Origin: JAJAZB01 sp964244295 | GTDB taxonomy: Bacteria; Bacteroidota; Bacteroidia; Cytophagales; Spirosomataceae | Assembly: GCA_964244295.1 (NCBI GenBank) | Contig: CAXTIG010000036.1 | Coordinates: 1-64,000, forward strand | Reading direction: 5' to 3' | DNA length: 64,000 nt | Part shown: positions 1 to 8,007 of the stretch, piece by piece | Layout of the letters: the number at the start of each line of letters is the position of its first letter | How positions within the stretch are numbered: the first letter of the stretch is position 1 | Position numbers and translations under genes: made by a program | The notes under the pieces: generated by a model | What the model was told of the DNA's origin: nothing | Seen by the model: the letters and a program-made list of their open reading frames with translations, nothing else | Databases searched by the model: none

Positions 1-60
1 TCTTTACCATACGAAAGGATGATCAAATTGCGTACCTAAACAGTTACCAAAAAAGGAATT

Positions 61-438
61 TCAGCTAATCACAGAAAGTCCACTGATTCGTTGAAAATGC
101 TTGGTGTTGAGCGATGCCACTGGCAGTTGATGCGCCATTGCCGTGGCGGCTATTGCCAGATCCGCCAGCGGAATCAATTGATTCTGACTTTTTAAGGTCA
201 GATAAATTTGAACGGCCTGCTCGGCGCAACTCCGGTCGAACGGAACGATTACCAGATTTTGCCAGAAATTTTGCCAAAAACCGGCTTGCGAAGCATTACT
301 GCCAATTTCTATCTCATAAAACGTAATGCTCGAAACGGCAAACTCGTTTTCACTTGCCGACAGTCGGTGAAACAGTGATTTGGATTTGTCCTGTTTGCGG
401 AACAAATCGATCAAAACTGACGTATCGAGCAAAATCAT
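61..438 (-). CDS. PIN-domain toxin, VapC family
   Basis: 125-residue protein with the layout of a VapC ribonuclease. It starts with the LLDTSVLIDL strand (acidic D5), has an E-rich helix around residues 42-44, a D in PLADLAIAATA (D93), and an ASLNTKHF segment near the C-terminus. These match the metal-binding acidic residues of PIN nucleases, which cut RNA and are held inactive by a partner antitoxin. The ATG at 438 overlaps the end of the upstream 78-residue gene by 4 bp (ATGA), so the two are translationally coupled as in vapBC operons. Family assignment is secure; the RNA target is unknown. Confidence 0.9.
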   Translation of the reverse strand: MILLDTSVLIDLFRKQDKSKSLFHRLSASENEFAVSSITFYEIEIGSNASQAGFWQNFWQNLVIVPFDRSCAEQAVQIYLTLKSQNQLIPLADLAIAATAMAHQLPVASLNTKHFQRISGLSVIS

Positions 439-671
439 ACTTCGTTCAGACGGTTGAAGTGTTGCCTGGCTTCTTCTACCGCTTGAAGTTCGGACTCACC
501 CCAGGTAGGCGCTTGTTGAATGAGTTTTTGCCAATCCGTCAGCGGCTTTGGCTCTGGCATCTCGCTCAATTGGCTTTGAAGCGTCTTTACCAAACGCTGT
601 AATTCCGCTTTGGGAAGTTGTCTTACCAGGTTTAGCACTTGTTCAAATTGGAGATTGACGGTGAGTTCCAT
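435..671 (-). CDS. Antitoxin partner of the PIN toxin
   Basis: 78-residue acidic, helical protein (MELTVNLQFEQVLNLVRQL, then a Trp-containing TDWQKL segment). No HTH or ribbon-helix-helix is obvious, but its size, its position upstream and the 4-bp overlap with the PIN gene identify it as the cognate antitoxin. The N-terminal repeat of Leu/Val-spaced helices followed by a flexible toxin-binding tail is typical of short antitoxins related to DUF2281-type proteins; that family label is an inference. Confidence 0.8.
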   Translation of the reverse strand: MELTVNLQFEQVLNLVRQLPKAELQRLVKTLQSQLSEMPEPKPLTDWQKLIQQAPTWGESELQAVEEARQHFNRLNEV

Positions 672-734
672 GTCATTTTTTTTAATTTAATGCGGTGCAA
701 ATTGAGTTAAAGTAGCAGGATTGAATCTATACTT

Positions 735-1298
735 CTATTGAAAATTTTTGATATTTTCAAAAAAATAGTCTTGAAATTCGTAGCAGTCTTCACTAAAAAT
801 ATTAATCTCTTTAAGTTCCTCAAATTTACTGTTGAGCACAGCCTGATTTTTATATTTACTTGAATTCAATAGATCATCCATAAAAGTCAATGAATTGAAG
901 AAAGAAGTTAGATTAGGGAACCCTTTAACGATACAACTTGGATCGTCATAATAATAAACTCCTGGTTTCTGAATCCATATTTGCTCTGAAAACGGGAAGT
1001 AGTAAAGTGGGTCTAATTCGAGGAAATGTGCAAATCGGATGCAGTCATCGTTGATAAAAGTTAATTCTTCAAACGTAACGAACGCAATCGTTTTCCCCAC
1101 AATAGTTGTATTTTGAAGTAATTCAGCGATTGGATTGGCCCAAATTCTACTCGACTTGTAAATTATTTCTCGTTCGTTTATTTCTTTGGTAGCTTCTGAA
1201 TAAGATAAACAATCACCAAATCTATTATAAAAATTTATAAGTTCTTCTGGCTTAGGCCGTTGAGCATTGAGAATCTCAATGAATAATTTTACATCCAT
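735..1298 (-). CDS. Hypothetical protein, AT-rich orphan
   Basis: About 187 residues from ATG 1298 (MDVKLFIEIL); a GTG at 1340 would add 14 residues and overlap the stop of the decayed fragment upstream. The protein is soluble, acidic and rich in Phe, Tyr, Asn and Ile, with a central PGVYYYDDPSCIVKGFPNL segment and a C-terminus full of Phe/Tyr/Glu. I recognise no family; a SUKH-type immunity-like fold is only a guess. The DNA is visibly more AT-rich than pgk and the genes beyond it, which suggests recent acquisition. The neighbours are a TA pair and a gene remnant. Confidence 0.7.
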   Translation of the reverse strand: MDVKLFIEILNAQRPKPEELINFYNRFGDCLSYSEATKEINEREIIYKSSRIWANPIAELLQNTTIVGKTIAFVTFEELTFINDDCIRFAHFLELDPLYYFPFSEQIWIQKPGVYYYDDPSCIVKGFPNLTSFFNSLTFMDDLLNSSKYKNQAVLNSKFEELKEINIFSEDCYEFQDYFFENIKNFQ

Positions 1299-1336
1299 CA
1301 CGCTTCGCGGGCTTTTTTGAACTGATGCTAATTTTT

Positions 1337-1519
1337 TCACCGAAACACCACCCCCAATTCCACTTCCACCCCCAGCACCTCATCCCACAAAACGCCCTCG
1401 GTCACGGTGCGAAACGAGCGGGCATCGTGCGTGAGGTCGATGAGTTTGAAATTAGGTCAGTTGCCTTCCCCCCGCCGCTGCTTGTCGAGCGTGAAACTAC
1501 AAAAAGCGCCGGAAACTAC
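1337..1519 (-). pseudogene. 3' remnant of an unidentified gene with in-frame stop
   Basis: Reading the minus strand gives a protein-like tail: GAFCSFTLDKQRRGEGN, then an in-frame TGA (1457-1459), then NFKLIDLTHDARSFRTVTEG, then a Val/Glu-rich end and a stop at 1337-1339. The composition and sense reading on both sides of the stop in the same frame indicate a decayed C-terminal fragment. Its 5' side runs straight into the palindrome at 1523-1590. I cannot name the parent family. Confidence 0.5.
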
Positions 1520-1522
1520 AAA

Positions 1523-1590
1523 GTCACGCTGAGCGGAGTCGAAACGCTACAGCGGGTGTGCCGTAGCGTTTCGACTCCGCTCAACGTGAC
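1523..1590. repeat. Palindromic repeat, family A (copy 1)
   Basis: Arms 1523-1550 and 1563-1590 (28 nt) form a hairpin with one mismatch and a 12-nt loop. The core GTCACGCTGAGCGGAGTCGAA recurs in near-identical form at 55381-55466. It lies downstream of pgk and may also act as a transcription terminator. Confidence 0.85.
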
Positions 1591-1613
1591 CCCACGCCTG
1601 CGTACGTACTTGT

Positions 1614-2804
1614 TTATTCTTCCAGCGCCGCCACGCCCGGCAGCACTTTCCCTTCCATGTACTCCAGCAGCGCGCCGCCGCCGGTGCTGACGTAGCTCAC
1701 GCGCTCGCCGTAGCCCGCGTTGTTGATGGCCGAGGCCGAGTCACCGCCGCCGATGAGCGAGAAAGCGCCGTTTTGCTCAGTGGCCTTTACTACCGCTTCG
1801 GCGATGGCGTTGGTGCCCACGGCGAAGGCCGGAAACTCGAACACGCCCATCGGGCCGTTCCAGAGGATGGTTTTCGAGGTTTCGATGACCTCCACGAACT
1901 TCTTCACCGTTTCGGGGCCGATGTCGAGGCCCTGCCAGTCGTCGGGAATCCGGTCGTAGGGGACGGTTTGGCGCTCGGCGTCGGGGGCGAATCGGTCGGC
2001 GATAACCGTGTCCACCGGCATCACGATGTTCACGCCGTTCGCCTTCGCTTTTTCAATCAATTCCAGCGCCAGTTCCTGCTTATCGGCTTCGAGCAGCGAC
2101 TTGCCGATGCGGCCGCCTTTGGCTTTGGTAAACGTGTAGGTCATGCCGCCGCCGATAATCAGGTTATCCACCTTGTCGAGTAACTTCTCAATAATCAGGA
2201 TTTTATCCGAAATTTTGGCCCCGCCCATTATGGCCGTGAAAGGCCGCTCGGCGTGGTCGAGCACGCGCTGGGCGTTTTCCAACTCGGCCTGCATCACGTA
2301 ACCGCAGACTTTGTCGCCAATAAATTTCCCCACGATGGTGGTGGAGGCGTGCGGGCGGTGAGCGGTGCCGAAGGCATCGTTGACCCAGACCTCGCCGAGG
2401 CGGGCGAGTTTTTTGGCAAATGCTTCGTCGCCTTTTTCTTCTTGCTTGTAAAAACGCAGGTTTTCGAGCAGCAGAATTTCGCCCGGTTGCAGGCTGGCGG
2501 CCAGTTCGACGGCCTGTTCCCCGATGCAATCGTCGGCAAATTTCACCGCCCGCCCGAAAATCACGCCGAGCGGGTTGACCAGGTGTTTCAACGAAAACTT
2601 CTCCTCCGGCCCGCCTTTGGGCCGCCCCAGGTGCGACATCAGGATGGCCGCGCCGCCGTCGTTGAGAATTTTCTGAACCGTCGGCACGGTGGCTTTGATG
2701 CGCGTATCGTCGGTAATTTCGTAGCGCTCGTTGAGCGGCACGTTGAAATCCACGCGCACGAGGGCCTTTTTGCCCGCAAAATTGTACTGGTCAAGGGTTT
2801 TCAT
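1614..2804 (-). CDS. pgk: Phosphoglycerate kinase
   Basis: Cytosolic glycolytic enzyme that moves phosphate from 1,3-bisphosphoglycerate to ADP. The 396-residue length is standard. Visible family motifs include RVDFNVPLN (about residues 17-25), SHLGRPKG (about 58-65), HRPHAST (near 150), GGAKISDK (near 193), WNGPMGVFE (near 314) and the nucleotide-binding GGGDSASAIN (near 352). The ATG at 2804 directly follows the expected family N-terminus MKTLDQYNFAGKKALVRVDF. It is a single gene bounded by palindromes on both sides, consistent with independent transcription. Confidence 0.98.
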   Translation of the reverse strand: MKTLDQYNFAGKKALVRVDFNVPLNERYEITDDTRIKATVPTVQKILNDGGAAILMSHLGRPKGGPEEKFSLKHLVNPLGVIFGRAVKFADDCIGEQAVELAASLQPGEILLLENLRFYKQEEKGDEAFAKKLARLGEVWVNDAFGTAHRPHASTTIVGKFIGDKVCGYVMQAELENAQRVLDHAERPFTAIMGGAKISDKILIIEKLLDKVDNLIIGGGMTYTFTKAKGGRIGKSLLEADKQELALELIEKAKANGVNIVMPVDTVIADRFAPDAERQTVPYDRIPDDWQGLDIGPETVKKFVEVIETSKTILWNGPMGVFEFPAFAVGTNAIAEAVVKATEQNGAFSLIGGGDSASAINNAGYGERVSYVSTGGGALLEYMEGKVLPGVAALEE

Positions 2805-2855
2805 TCGGGAAGAAAAAGAAGTAAGATGTGGTTTGGCGGGGGCAAAGGTAAGAGT

Positions 2856-2949
2856 TAGAGTAGAGAGTAGAGAGGATAGAGTAGAGAGAAAAGCAGCGGC
2901 GGATCGTCTGTCTTTTCTCTCTACTCTATCCTCTCTACTCTCTACTCTA
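2856..2949. repeat. Perfect 38-bp low-complexity hairpin
   Basis: Arms 2856-2893 and 2912-2949 are perfectly complementary and built from TAGAG/AGAGA words, with an 18-nt loop. It fills the gap between the start of pgk and the end of the next minus-strand gene and could terminate transcription of that gene. Confidence 0.85.
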
Positions 2950-2954
2950 TCCTC

Positions 2955-4127
2955 TCAATACTCTGTTCCTGCGCCCGCGCCGCCGAAGCTGCCGCCGCCG
3001 AAGAGTGGGGCGGGGGGTTCGACCTGGACCTGGGGTTGCTCAGTCACGCTGAGGGCTTCGGCCTGGCTGGGGTAAGCCCGCTCGTCGGATTCGGCGCTGA
3101 AGCCGCCTTTGGGTTCGCGCAGGTAGCGCATCAGCCAGGCCGCTATACCCAGCAGCAAGGCCCCGCTCAGGACGGCGAATTGCGCCCAGGAAACCGGCTG
3201 GACGTAGTGCTGGAAGGTCAGCACCGAAGCCCCCGCCGCCAGCAGCCCCACGTTGAGCAGGAGCCGGGCTTTTTGGCGGAATCCAACCGCGAGGTACACC
3301 GCCGGAATGCCGAGCGTGAAGGCGTAAAACAAGGGCGCGAAGGCGATTTGAATGGACTGGGGCAAGCTGTGGAGGGCCGCGTTGCCTTCGCGCATGACGA
3401 AGTAATTGCCCGCCGCGTAAAACACGACCAGTGCGATAATTTCCGCCAGGACTAAGCAGGATTCCCAGTAAAAGGCCGATTCACGACGCTGGACGGTTTT
3501 CACGAAAACGTACACGGGAGTTGCCGCCGCCATCAGAATAAACGGCAACAGCACCACGCCCCAGGCTCCCGTCAGGGCCAGCGCCACGACAGTGGAGAGC
3601 CAGTCGGCCACCAGCACCGCCGTGAGGAAGCGACTGGCGTAGCGCCACGTGGCCCAGGCCAGCGTGGGCAGGCAAATCAGTCCGTACACCCACAAGGTTT
3701 CTTTAAAAACTTCGCTGAAGAGCAGACAAAGCCCCCCGTTCACCGAGGCCACGGCGGAATACAGCAACGCGTTGTCGATGCCCGAATGGTAAAGGCGGCG
3801 GTCGCGGATGAGAAAATCGAGGACGACGAAAAAACCCCCGCCGTAGAGCAGGCCCAGCACGCCCATCCCGACGATGGAGTCGCTCAACTCCCCAACAACC
3901 CCGAGGAACATGGCTCCCGTCAGGGTGCTGGCGCAGCCATTGAGCAAGAACGTAAAGAGAAACAGCGCAACCTTAATCCAGACGTTGGCCTTGTAGAAAT
4001 TTTCGGGAAAGGTCGCTTTGATCCGGTCAAGTTGATCGGTGTCGAGCAGGCCTTTGCGGTGCCAATTTTTTGCTTGCCGCTGGAGGTGCAAGGCCAGCAC
4101 CCAGGCTTCGTGGTAGGCTTTTTTCAT
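2955..4127 (-). CDS. Polytopic membrane protein with Gly-rich tail
   Basis: From ATG 4127 (MKKAYHEAW) the protein has about 390 residues. A short soluble N-terminus (HLQRQAKNWHRKGLLDTDQL) is followed by roughly ten hydrophobic segments, then a soluble tail ending GGGSFGGAGAGTEY. The N-terminal helix plus many membrane spans resembles the DUF2157-type proteins encoded next door, and the two genes probably form an operon separated only by a palindrome. The Gly-rich C-terminus resembles tails of TPM-domain membrane proteins. The function is unknown. Confidence 0.85.
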   Translation of the reverse strand: MKKAYHEAWVLALHLQRQAKNWHRKGLLDTDQLDRIKATFPENFYKANVWIKVALFLFTFLLNGCASTLTGAMFLGVVGELSDSIVGMGVLGLLYGGGFFVVLDFLIRDRRLYHSGIDNALLYSAVASVNGGLCLLFSEVFKETLWVYGLICLPTLAWATWRYASRFLTAVLVADWLSTVVALALTGAWGVVLLPFILMAAATPVYVFVKTVQRRESAFYWESCLVLAEIIALVVFYAAGNYFVMREGNAALHSLPQSIQIAFAPLFYAFTLGIPAVYLAVGFRQKARLLLNVGLLAAGASVLTFQHYVQPVSWAQFAVLSGALLLGIAAWLMRYLREPKGGFSAESDERAYPSQAEALSVTEQPQVQVEPPAPLFGGGSFGGAGAGTEY

Positions 4128-4148
4128 GGTTTTGGATGAGTTGAAACT

Positions 4149-4249
4149 CCTGCCTGGCAAATACCCCCTACCCCCTAAAGGGGGCTACCTACCTGGAATT
4201 TTCAGCTTCGAAAAGTCCCCTTTAGGGGGTGGGGGTACTGCCAGGCAGG
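4149..4249. repeat. Imperfect inverted repeat between two membrane-protein genes
   Basis: Left arm about 4149-4184 (CCTGCCTGGCA, then C-runs and CTAAAGGGG) pairs with right arm about 4217-4249 with two small gaps. It lies inside the presumed operon. Confidence 0.75.
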
Positions 4250-4258
4250 TAATTGGTT

Positions 4259-5233
4259 TTACGGCGCATTCCGAATTCCTAAAATTTTCTTGTACCCAAA
4301 CAGAAACCAGACAATCACCCCGCAGGACAGCACGAAGTAGTAAAACCCGAAGCCAATCATGACCTCCTCCGGCAGGATTCGGAAAAAGAACAGGGTCAGT
4401 CCCACGTAGCCGTAAAGCGCCGCCAACAGCAGAAAGAAAAACGAGTGTGTCCGCCGGGCGTAGAGCAACCCGCCCGCGCACAGGCCCGCCAGGGCCAGCA
4501 GGTAAAAAAACCGCAGCGAACCTTCGCCAAACCAGCCCGTCAGCGCCGCCGCGCCCGCCAGGTTGCCCGCCAGCGTAAGGGCCGTGGGCGTAAAGTGCGG
4601 CTTGATGCCGCGCCGTTCGAGCAGGAGCGCCGCGCCGATGACCGCCACGCCGAACACTAACGCCGTGTTGACGACGGGCGATTGAGTAAAGTCATTCTGA
4701 AACACGTCGAGCGGGGCCACGGTCAGGCCCACCCAGGACGCCAGCGCGGTGAGGGCCATTGTGAGCACGCCCCGGTGGTCGAAGCGGTAGGCCAGGGGTA
4801 GAAAAACCACGGCGGGCAGGAACGTGACCAGCCCGTAGCGGGTGCCGAAAAAGGTATAGGCGAATTGCAGGTAGCCTTCCAAAGTCAGAAAAAGCAGACA
4901 ACCGAGCAGCAGTAGGTAATCGGGCAGCGGCGAATCGCTCCTGACCAGCCCGTTGGCGTAGGGCTTTCGCTGTTGCCAGACGTAAGCAAAACAGCCGAGC
5001 ATCAACGTAGCGATAATCGCGATGACCGCTTGGTGGCCGATGGTGTCGAGGTTTTGGTAAATCAGCACGCCCAGTCCGCCGCTGAGGGCCGTGACACCGA
5101 GGTACAGCGCCAGGCGCAGTTCGACGTGGAGCGAAAACGGACGCTGCCGTTCGTAAGCCGCCAGGGGTTCGGCCTCGGCGGGGCTGAGCGCACCGCTTGC
5201 GGTAAGGCGGCACAGGATTTGGGGGTAAGTCAT
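4259..5233 (-). CDS. DUF2157-like membrane protein
   Basis: 324 residues. The N-terminal 30 residues are soluble and helical (GALSPAEAEPLAAYERQRPF), followed by about ten membrane segments and a basic C-terminus (FLFGYKKILGIRNAP). This matches the architecture of DUF2157 membrane proteins, whose role is not established. It precedes a second membrane protein of similar design on the same strand, with which it probably functions. ATG at 5233 fits the family start. Confidence 0.8.
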   Translation of the reverse strand: MTYPQILCRLTASGALSPAEAEPLAAYERQRPFSLHVELRLALYLGVTALSGGLGVLIYQNLDTIGHQAVIAIIATLMLGCFAYVWQQRKPYANGLVRSDSPLPDYLLLLGCLLFLTLEGYLQFAYTFFGTRYGLVTFLPAVVFLPLAYRFDHRGVLTMALTALASWVGLTVAPLDVFQNDFTQSPVVNTALVFGVAVIGAALLLERRGIKPHFTPTALTLAGNLAGAAALTGWFGEGSLRFFYLLALAGLCAGGLLYARRTHSFFFLLLAALYGYVGLTLFFFRILPEEVMIGFGFYYFVLSCGVIVWFLFGYKKILGIRNAP

Positions 5234-5426
5234 TGAAGGGCAGGGGATTTTTTTTCTTCGGAAAGCTACGGGCTTTTGCTGCGTTGCACAAGTGGCAATT
5301 TGTACCGGGTAGCGAATCGGGAATAACTGACCAGAAATTGAAACTACGAGGTTTTACGTTACCCCGCCCGTTTTCCTGATTCGTTTTCTCACCTTCATTC
5401 GCCTACCCACGTATCGCCCTCCGTTG

Positions 5427-5434
5427 TATCTTTG
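5427..5434 (+). promoter_or_regulatory. Bacteroidota -7 element TATCTTTG
   Basis: Perfect match to the TAnnTTTG consensus, ending 3 bp before ATG 5438. Transcription would start at or just after the start codon, suggesting a leaderless mRNA. No clear -33 element is seen. Confidence 0.55.
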
Positions 5435-5437
5435 AAA

Positions 5438-7150
5438 ATGCCCGCACCCATCGAACTGCCCCCCAAGTACTACCTCGACTACTTCCGCTACCTGCTGGGG
5501 TTCGTGCGCGACAAATACGCCCACATCCTCAACGAAACCGAGTACGCGTTTCTCGACGCCTTCGACGCGTTGGGGGAGAACGCGCAGAGTTTGTTCGTGC
5601 GCTTCAGCAACCGGCGGGGGGCGTTTTTCCGGGTGCGGCGCTTGAATTACCCCGAAATCGAACACTGGGCGGCGGGCCTGCTCCAACTCCAGGAGTGTGG
5701 CTTCGCCGAGCGCATTGGCGTGCAACACATCGACCGGGCGGGCGAATTGCTCAACGTGTTTACGAAACCCGAACTCCTTGAATTTGCCAAGTTCCTGAAC
5801 CTCGACGTGCGCGGCAAAGGCAGCTTAAAAAAAGAAGAAGTCGTGGATTTTTTGTTGGAAACCGCCGATTTCGCCGAACTCATTGAGGCCATCGATGCCA
5901 GCGAACCCGTGGTGAAGGTGTGCTACGAACCCGTGGTGATGCTGCTGAAGTACCTGTTTTTCGGCAACCGCGCCAACGACATGACCGACTTCGTGGTGCG
6001 CGACCTGGGCCTGCTCCGCTACGAACCGGTGGACGAAAGCCAGCTCGTGGCCCGCTTCAACACCCGCAAGGAAGTGGACGACAAGCTGGCCGTGAGCATC
6101 GCCCGCGAGGACTACCAACTCATGCGCGAAGCCGAGACCGACCCGCTCGAAATTTATTTCTGGTTCATGGATTGGAACGCCCGCAAGGGTGATTTAGAAG
6201 AAATTGCGCAGGTGAGCTACGAGCGGTTGGTGCTCAGCGTAGCGGGATTTTTGGAGCGGAAAAAAGTGCCGGAGGAAGCCCTCAACGCCTACCGGCTCAC
6301 CGTGCAGCCGCCCTCGCGGGAGCGGCAGGTGCGGCTGTTGACCAAACTCAAAAGCAGCGAAGAAGCCATCGCCCTCTGCGACCAGATTTTACAGGCCCCG
6401 CAAAACGCCGACGAACAATTTTTCGCCATCGACTACATCAACGGCCAAACCGAAAAACTACAAAAGCGCCGCGCCAAACGCAGCGTGACCGCGTACCTGC
6501 ACCAGTCGGAGAGTCTGGTGATTGCGCCGGAGTTTCGCTACCAGGTGGAGCAGGGCGTGGCCGAGGCGCTGGCGCGGGAGGGTTGGGAGGTGGTGTTTTC
6601 GGAAAACTACCTCTGGCGGGGTCTGTTCGGGCTGCTGTTCTGGGACGTGATTTTCGATACGGGTGCAGCGGCAATGCACCATCCCCTCCAACGTTCGCCC
6701 TCGGATTTGTACCAGCCCCGTTTTTTCGAAAAACGCCGCGAGGCCCTGCTCGACCGCCTCGATTTGCTCGAACAGCCACAAGCCCTGCGGGCGCAGTTGC
6801 AACGCACGTTTGAAGAAAAATGGGGCACCGTCAACCCGCTCGTCGATTGGTTCCCGGAGGTGCTGACGATGGTGCTGACGGCCACGGAGCGGATTCCCAC
6901 GGAAGCCCTGCGGAAAGTGATGCTCGACATGATGCGCAACCTGCGCGAACACCGCCGGGGTTTCCCCGACCTCTTCGCCTGGACCGCTACCGACTACACG
7001 TTCGTGGAAGTAAAATCGCCGACCGACAATTTATCGTCGCAGCAACTGTACTGGTTGCAGTTTTTCGCCGCCAACGGCGTCAAGGCGAAGGTGCTCCGCG
7101 TGGAGTGGGACCTGCCCCGGCCCGTGGCGGTGGAGAGTGACGAGGTTTGA
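5438..7150 (+). CDS. VRR-NUC domain nuclease (FAN1-like)
   Basis: 570 residues from ATG 5438. The C-terminus carries the virus-type replication-repair nuclease core: FPDLFAW, then FVEVKSPTDNLS (D...ExK), then a helix QQLYWLQFF and an ending strand with VKAKVLRVEW. Upstream there is a helical SAP-like region (residues about 100-150, LNLDVRGKGSLKKEEVVDFL) and a long middle helical region, as in bacterial FAN1 homologues that cut branched DNA in interstrand crosslink repair. A TTG 6 nt upstream is less likely as a start. Monocistronic, followed by a repeat. Confidence 0.9.
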   Translation: MPAPIELPPKYYLDYFRYLLGFVRDKYAHILNETEYAFLDAFDALGENAQSLFVRFSNRRGAFFRVRRLNYPEIEHWAAGLLQLQECGFAERIGVQHIDRAGELLNVFTKPELLEFAKFLNLDVRGKGSLKKEEVVDFLLETADFAELIEAIDASEPVVKVCYEPVVMLLKYLFFGNRANDMTDFVVRDLGLLRYEPVDESQLVARFNTRKEVDDKLAVSIAREDYQLMREAETDPLEIYFWFMDWNARKGDLEEIAQVSYERLVLSVAGFLERKKVPEEALNAYRLTVQPPSRERQVRLLTKLKSSEEAIALCDQILQAPQNADEQFFAIDYINGQTEKLQKRRAKRSVTAYLHQSESLVIAPEFRYQVEQGVAEALAREGWEVVFSENYLWRGLFGLLFWDVIFDTGAAAMHHPLQRSPSDLYQPRFFEKRREALLDRLDLLEQPQALRAQLQRTFEEKWGTVNPLVDWFPEVLTMVLTATERIPTEALRKVMLDMMRNLREHRRGFPDLFAWTATDYTFVEVKSPTDNLSSQQLYWLQFFAANGVKAKVLRVEWDLPRPVAVESDEV

Positions 7151-7200
7151 CTATTGCTCCGGGTTTCTACGGATATTGGTTCTTTGACTCAAAAAGGCTA

Positions 7201-7307
7201 TGTCATCCTGGAAGAACCTCGTTGGACTGCCGGACACTTGGTTGTTAACTAACGCTAGGTCTCCGACCAACTAACCGGCAGTCCAACAAGGTCCTTCCAG
7301 GATGACA
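7201..7307. repeat. Palindromic repeat, family B (copy 1)
   Basis: 33-nt arms 7201-7233 and 7275-7307 with two mismatches and a 41-nt loop. The arm TGTCATCCTGGAAGRACCT recurs at 42705-42789. It lies downstream of the nuclease gene. Confidence 0.85.
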
Positions 7308-7382
7308 TCGCTTTTTTTATAAGTCGACAAAGAGCGACCTGTCTTCTGCGGGATTGATTTCAATCCGCCCTAAACCGAAAAA

Positions 7383-7411
7383 CCCCGCAAGCATTTGAAA
7401 CGCTTGCGGGG
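7383..7411. terminator. Hairpin terminator between convergent genes
   Basis: 10-bp perfect GC-rich stem (CCCCGCAAGC, 7383-7392, and its complement 7402-7411) with a 9-nt loop, between the nuclease gene and the RRM gene. It probably serves the RRM gene. Confidence 0.7.
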
Positions 7412-7448
7412 ATAAATTCCTTACGGGAACTCGAAGAATCGGGTCGGC

Positions 7449-7835
7449 TTAGTACCGGCGACCACCGCCGCCGCCACCACCGTAACCACCGCCGCCGTAG
7501 CCGCCACCACCGCCGCCGCGATTGCCGCCGCCGTAGCCACCACCGCTGTCGTTACGACGCGGGCGATCCGAGAATTCGCCACGGGGGCGTTCTTCGCGGG
7601 CGCGGGCTTCGTTTACGACCAGGCGCATGCCTTTGAATTCGTAATCGTTGAGTTGAGCGATGGCCTGGTTGGCCTCGTCGTCGTTGACCATCTCCACGAA
7701 TCCGAAGCCACGGCTACGGCCGGTTTCGCGATCCATGATGATTTGGGAGTTACTTACTTCACCGTACTGCTCGAAGAGAGCGCGGATTTCGTCTTCCGTT
7801 GCGCGGAAGGGGATTTTTGCAACGTAAATGTTCAT
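7449..7835 (-). CDS. RRM RNA-binding protein with Gly-rich tail
   Basis: 128 residues from ATG 7835 (MNIYVAKIPF). One RNA recognition motif spans residues 1-80, with RNP2 (IYVAKI) and RNP1 (SRGFGFVEM, about residues 45-53). An Arg-rich linker follows, then a low-complexity tail of Gly and Tyr ending GGGGRRY. This is the layout of cold-induced glycine-rich RNA-binding proteins found in cyanobacteria and Bacteroidota, which act as RNA chaperones. The leader to the next gene exceeds 100 nt. A start further upstream would add an unrelated Arg-rich stretch and is unlikely. Confidence 0.93.
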   Translation of the reverse strand: MNIYVAKIPFRATEDEIRALFEQYGEVSNSQIIMDRETGRSRGFGFVEMVNDDEANQAIAQLNDYEFKGMRLVVNEARAREERPRGEFSDRPRRNDSGGGYGGGNRGGGGGGYGGGGYGGGGGGGRRY

Positions 7836-8007
7836 CGTTGTGCTGATTGTGAAAAAAACTGCGCTACTACGAAAGGTGACGTCGAACCGAATCCTGCCGT
7901 AGCCGATGAACCGTCGTGCCCGAGGAAGTCTAACATACGTACCTAACCGAATAGACCCCCAAATAACGCAGCAATAAATGGGTTTTCCTAACGCCTGGGC
8001 CAATTCT

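Noticed and set aside
3043..3060. GTCACGCTGAGGGCTTCG resembles the family A repeat core
   Set aside because: It is a short coding stretch (SVTEQP region) of the membrane protein gene with no second arm; similarity beyond the first 11 nt is poor.
7449..7560. Tandem repeat array at the 3' end of the RRM gene
   Set aside because: It simply encodes the Gly/Tyr-rich tail typical of this protein type.
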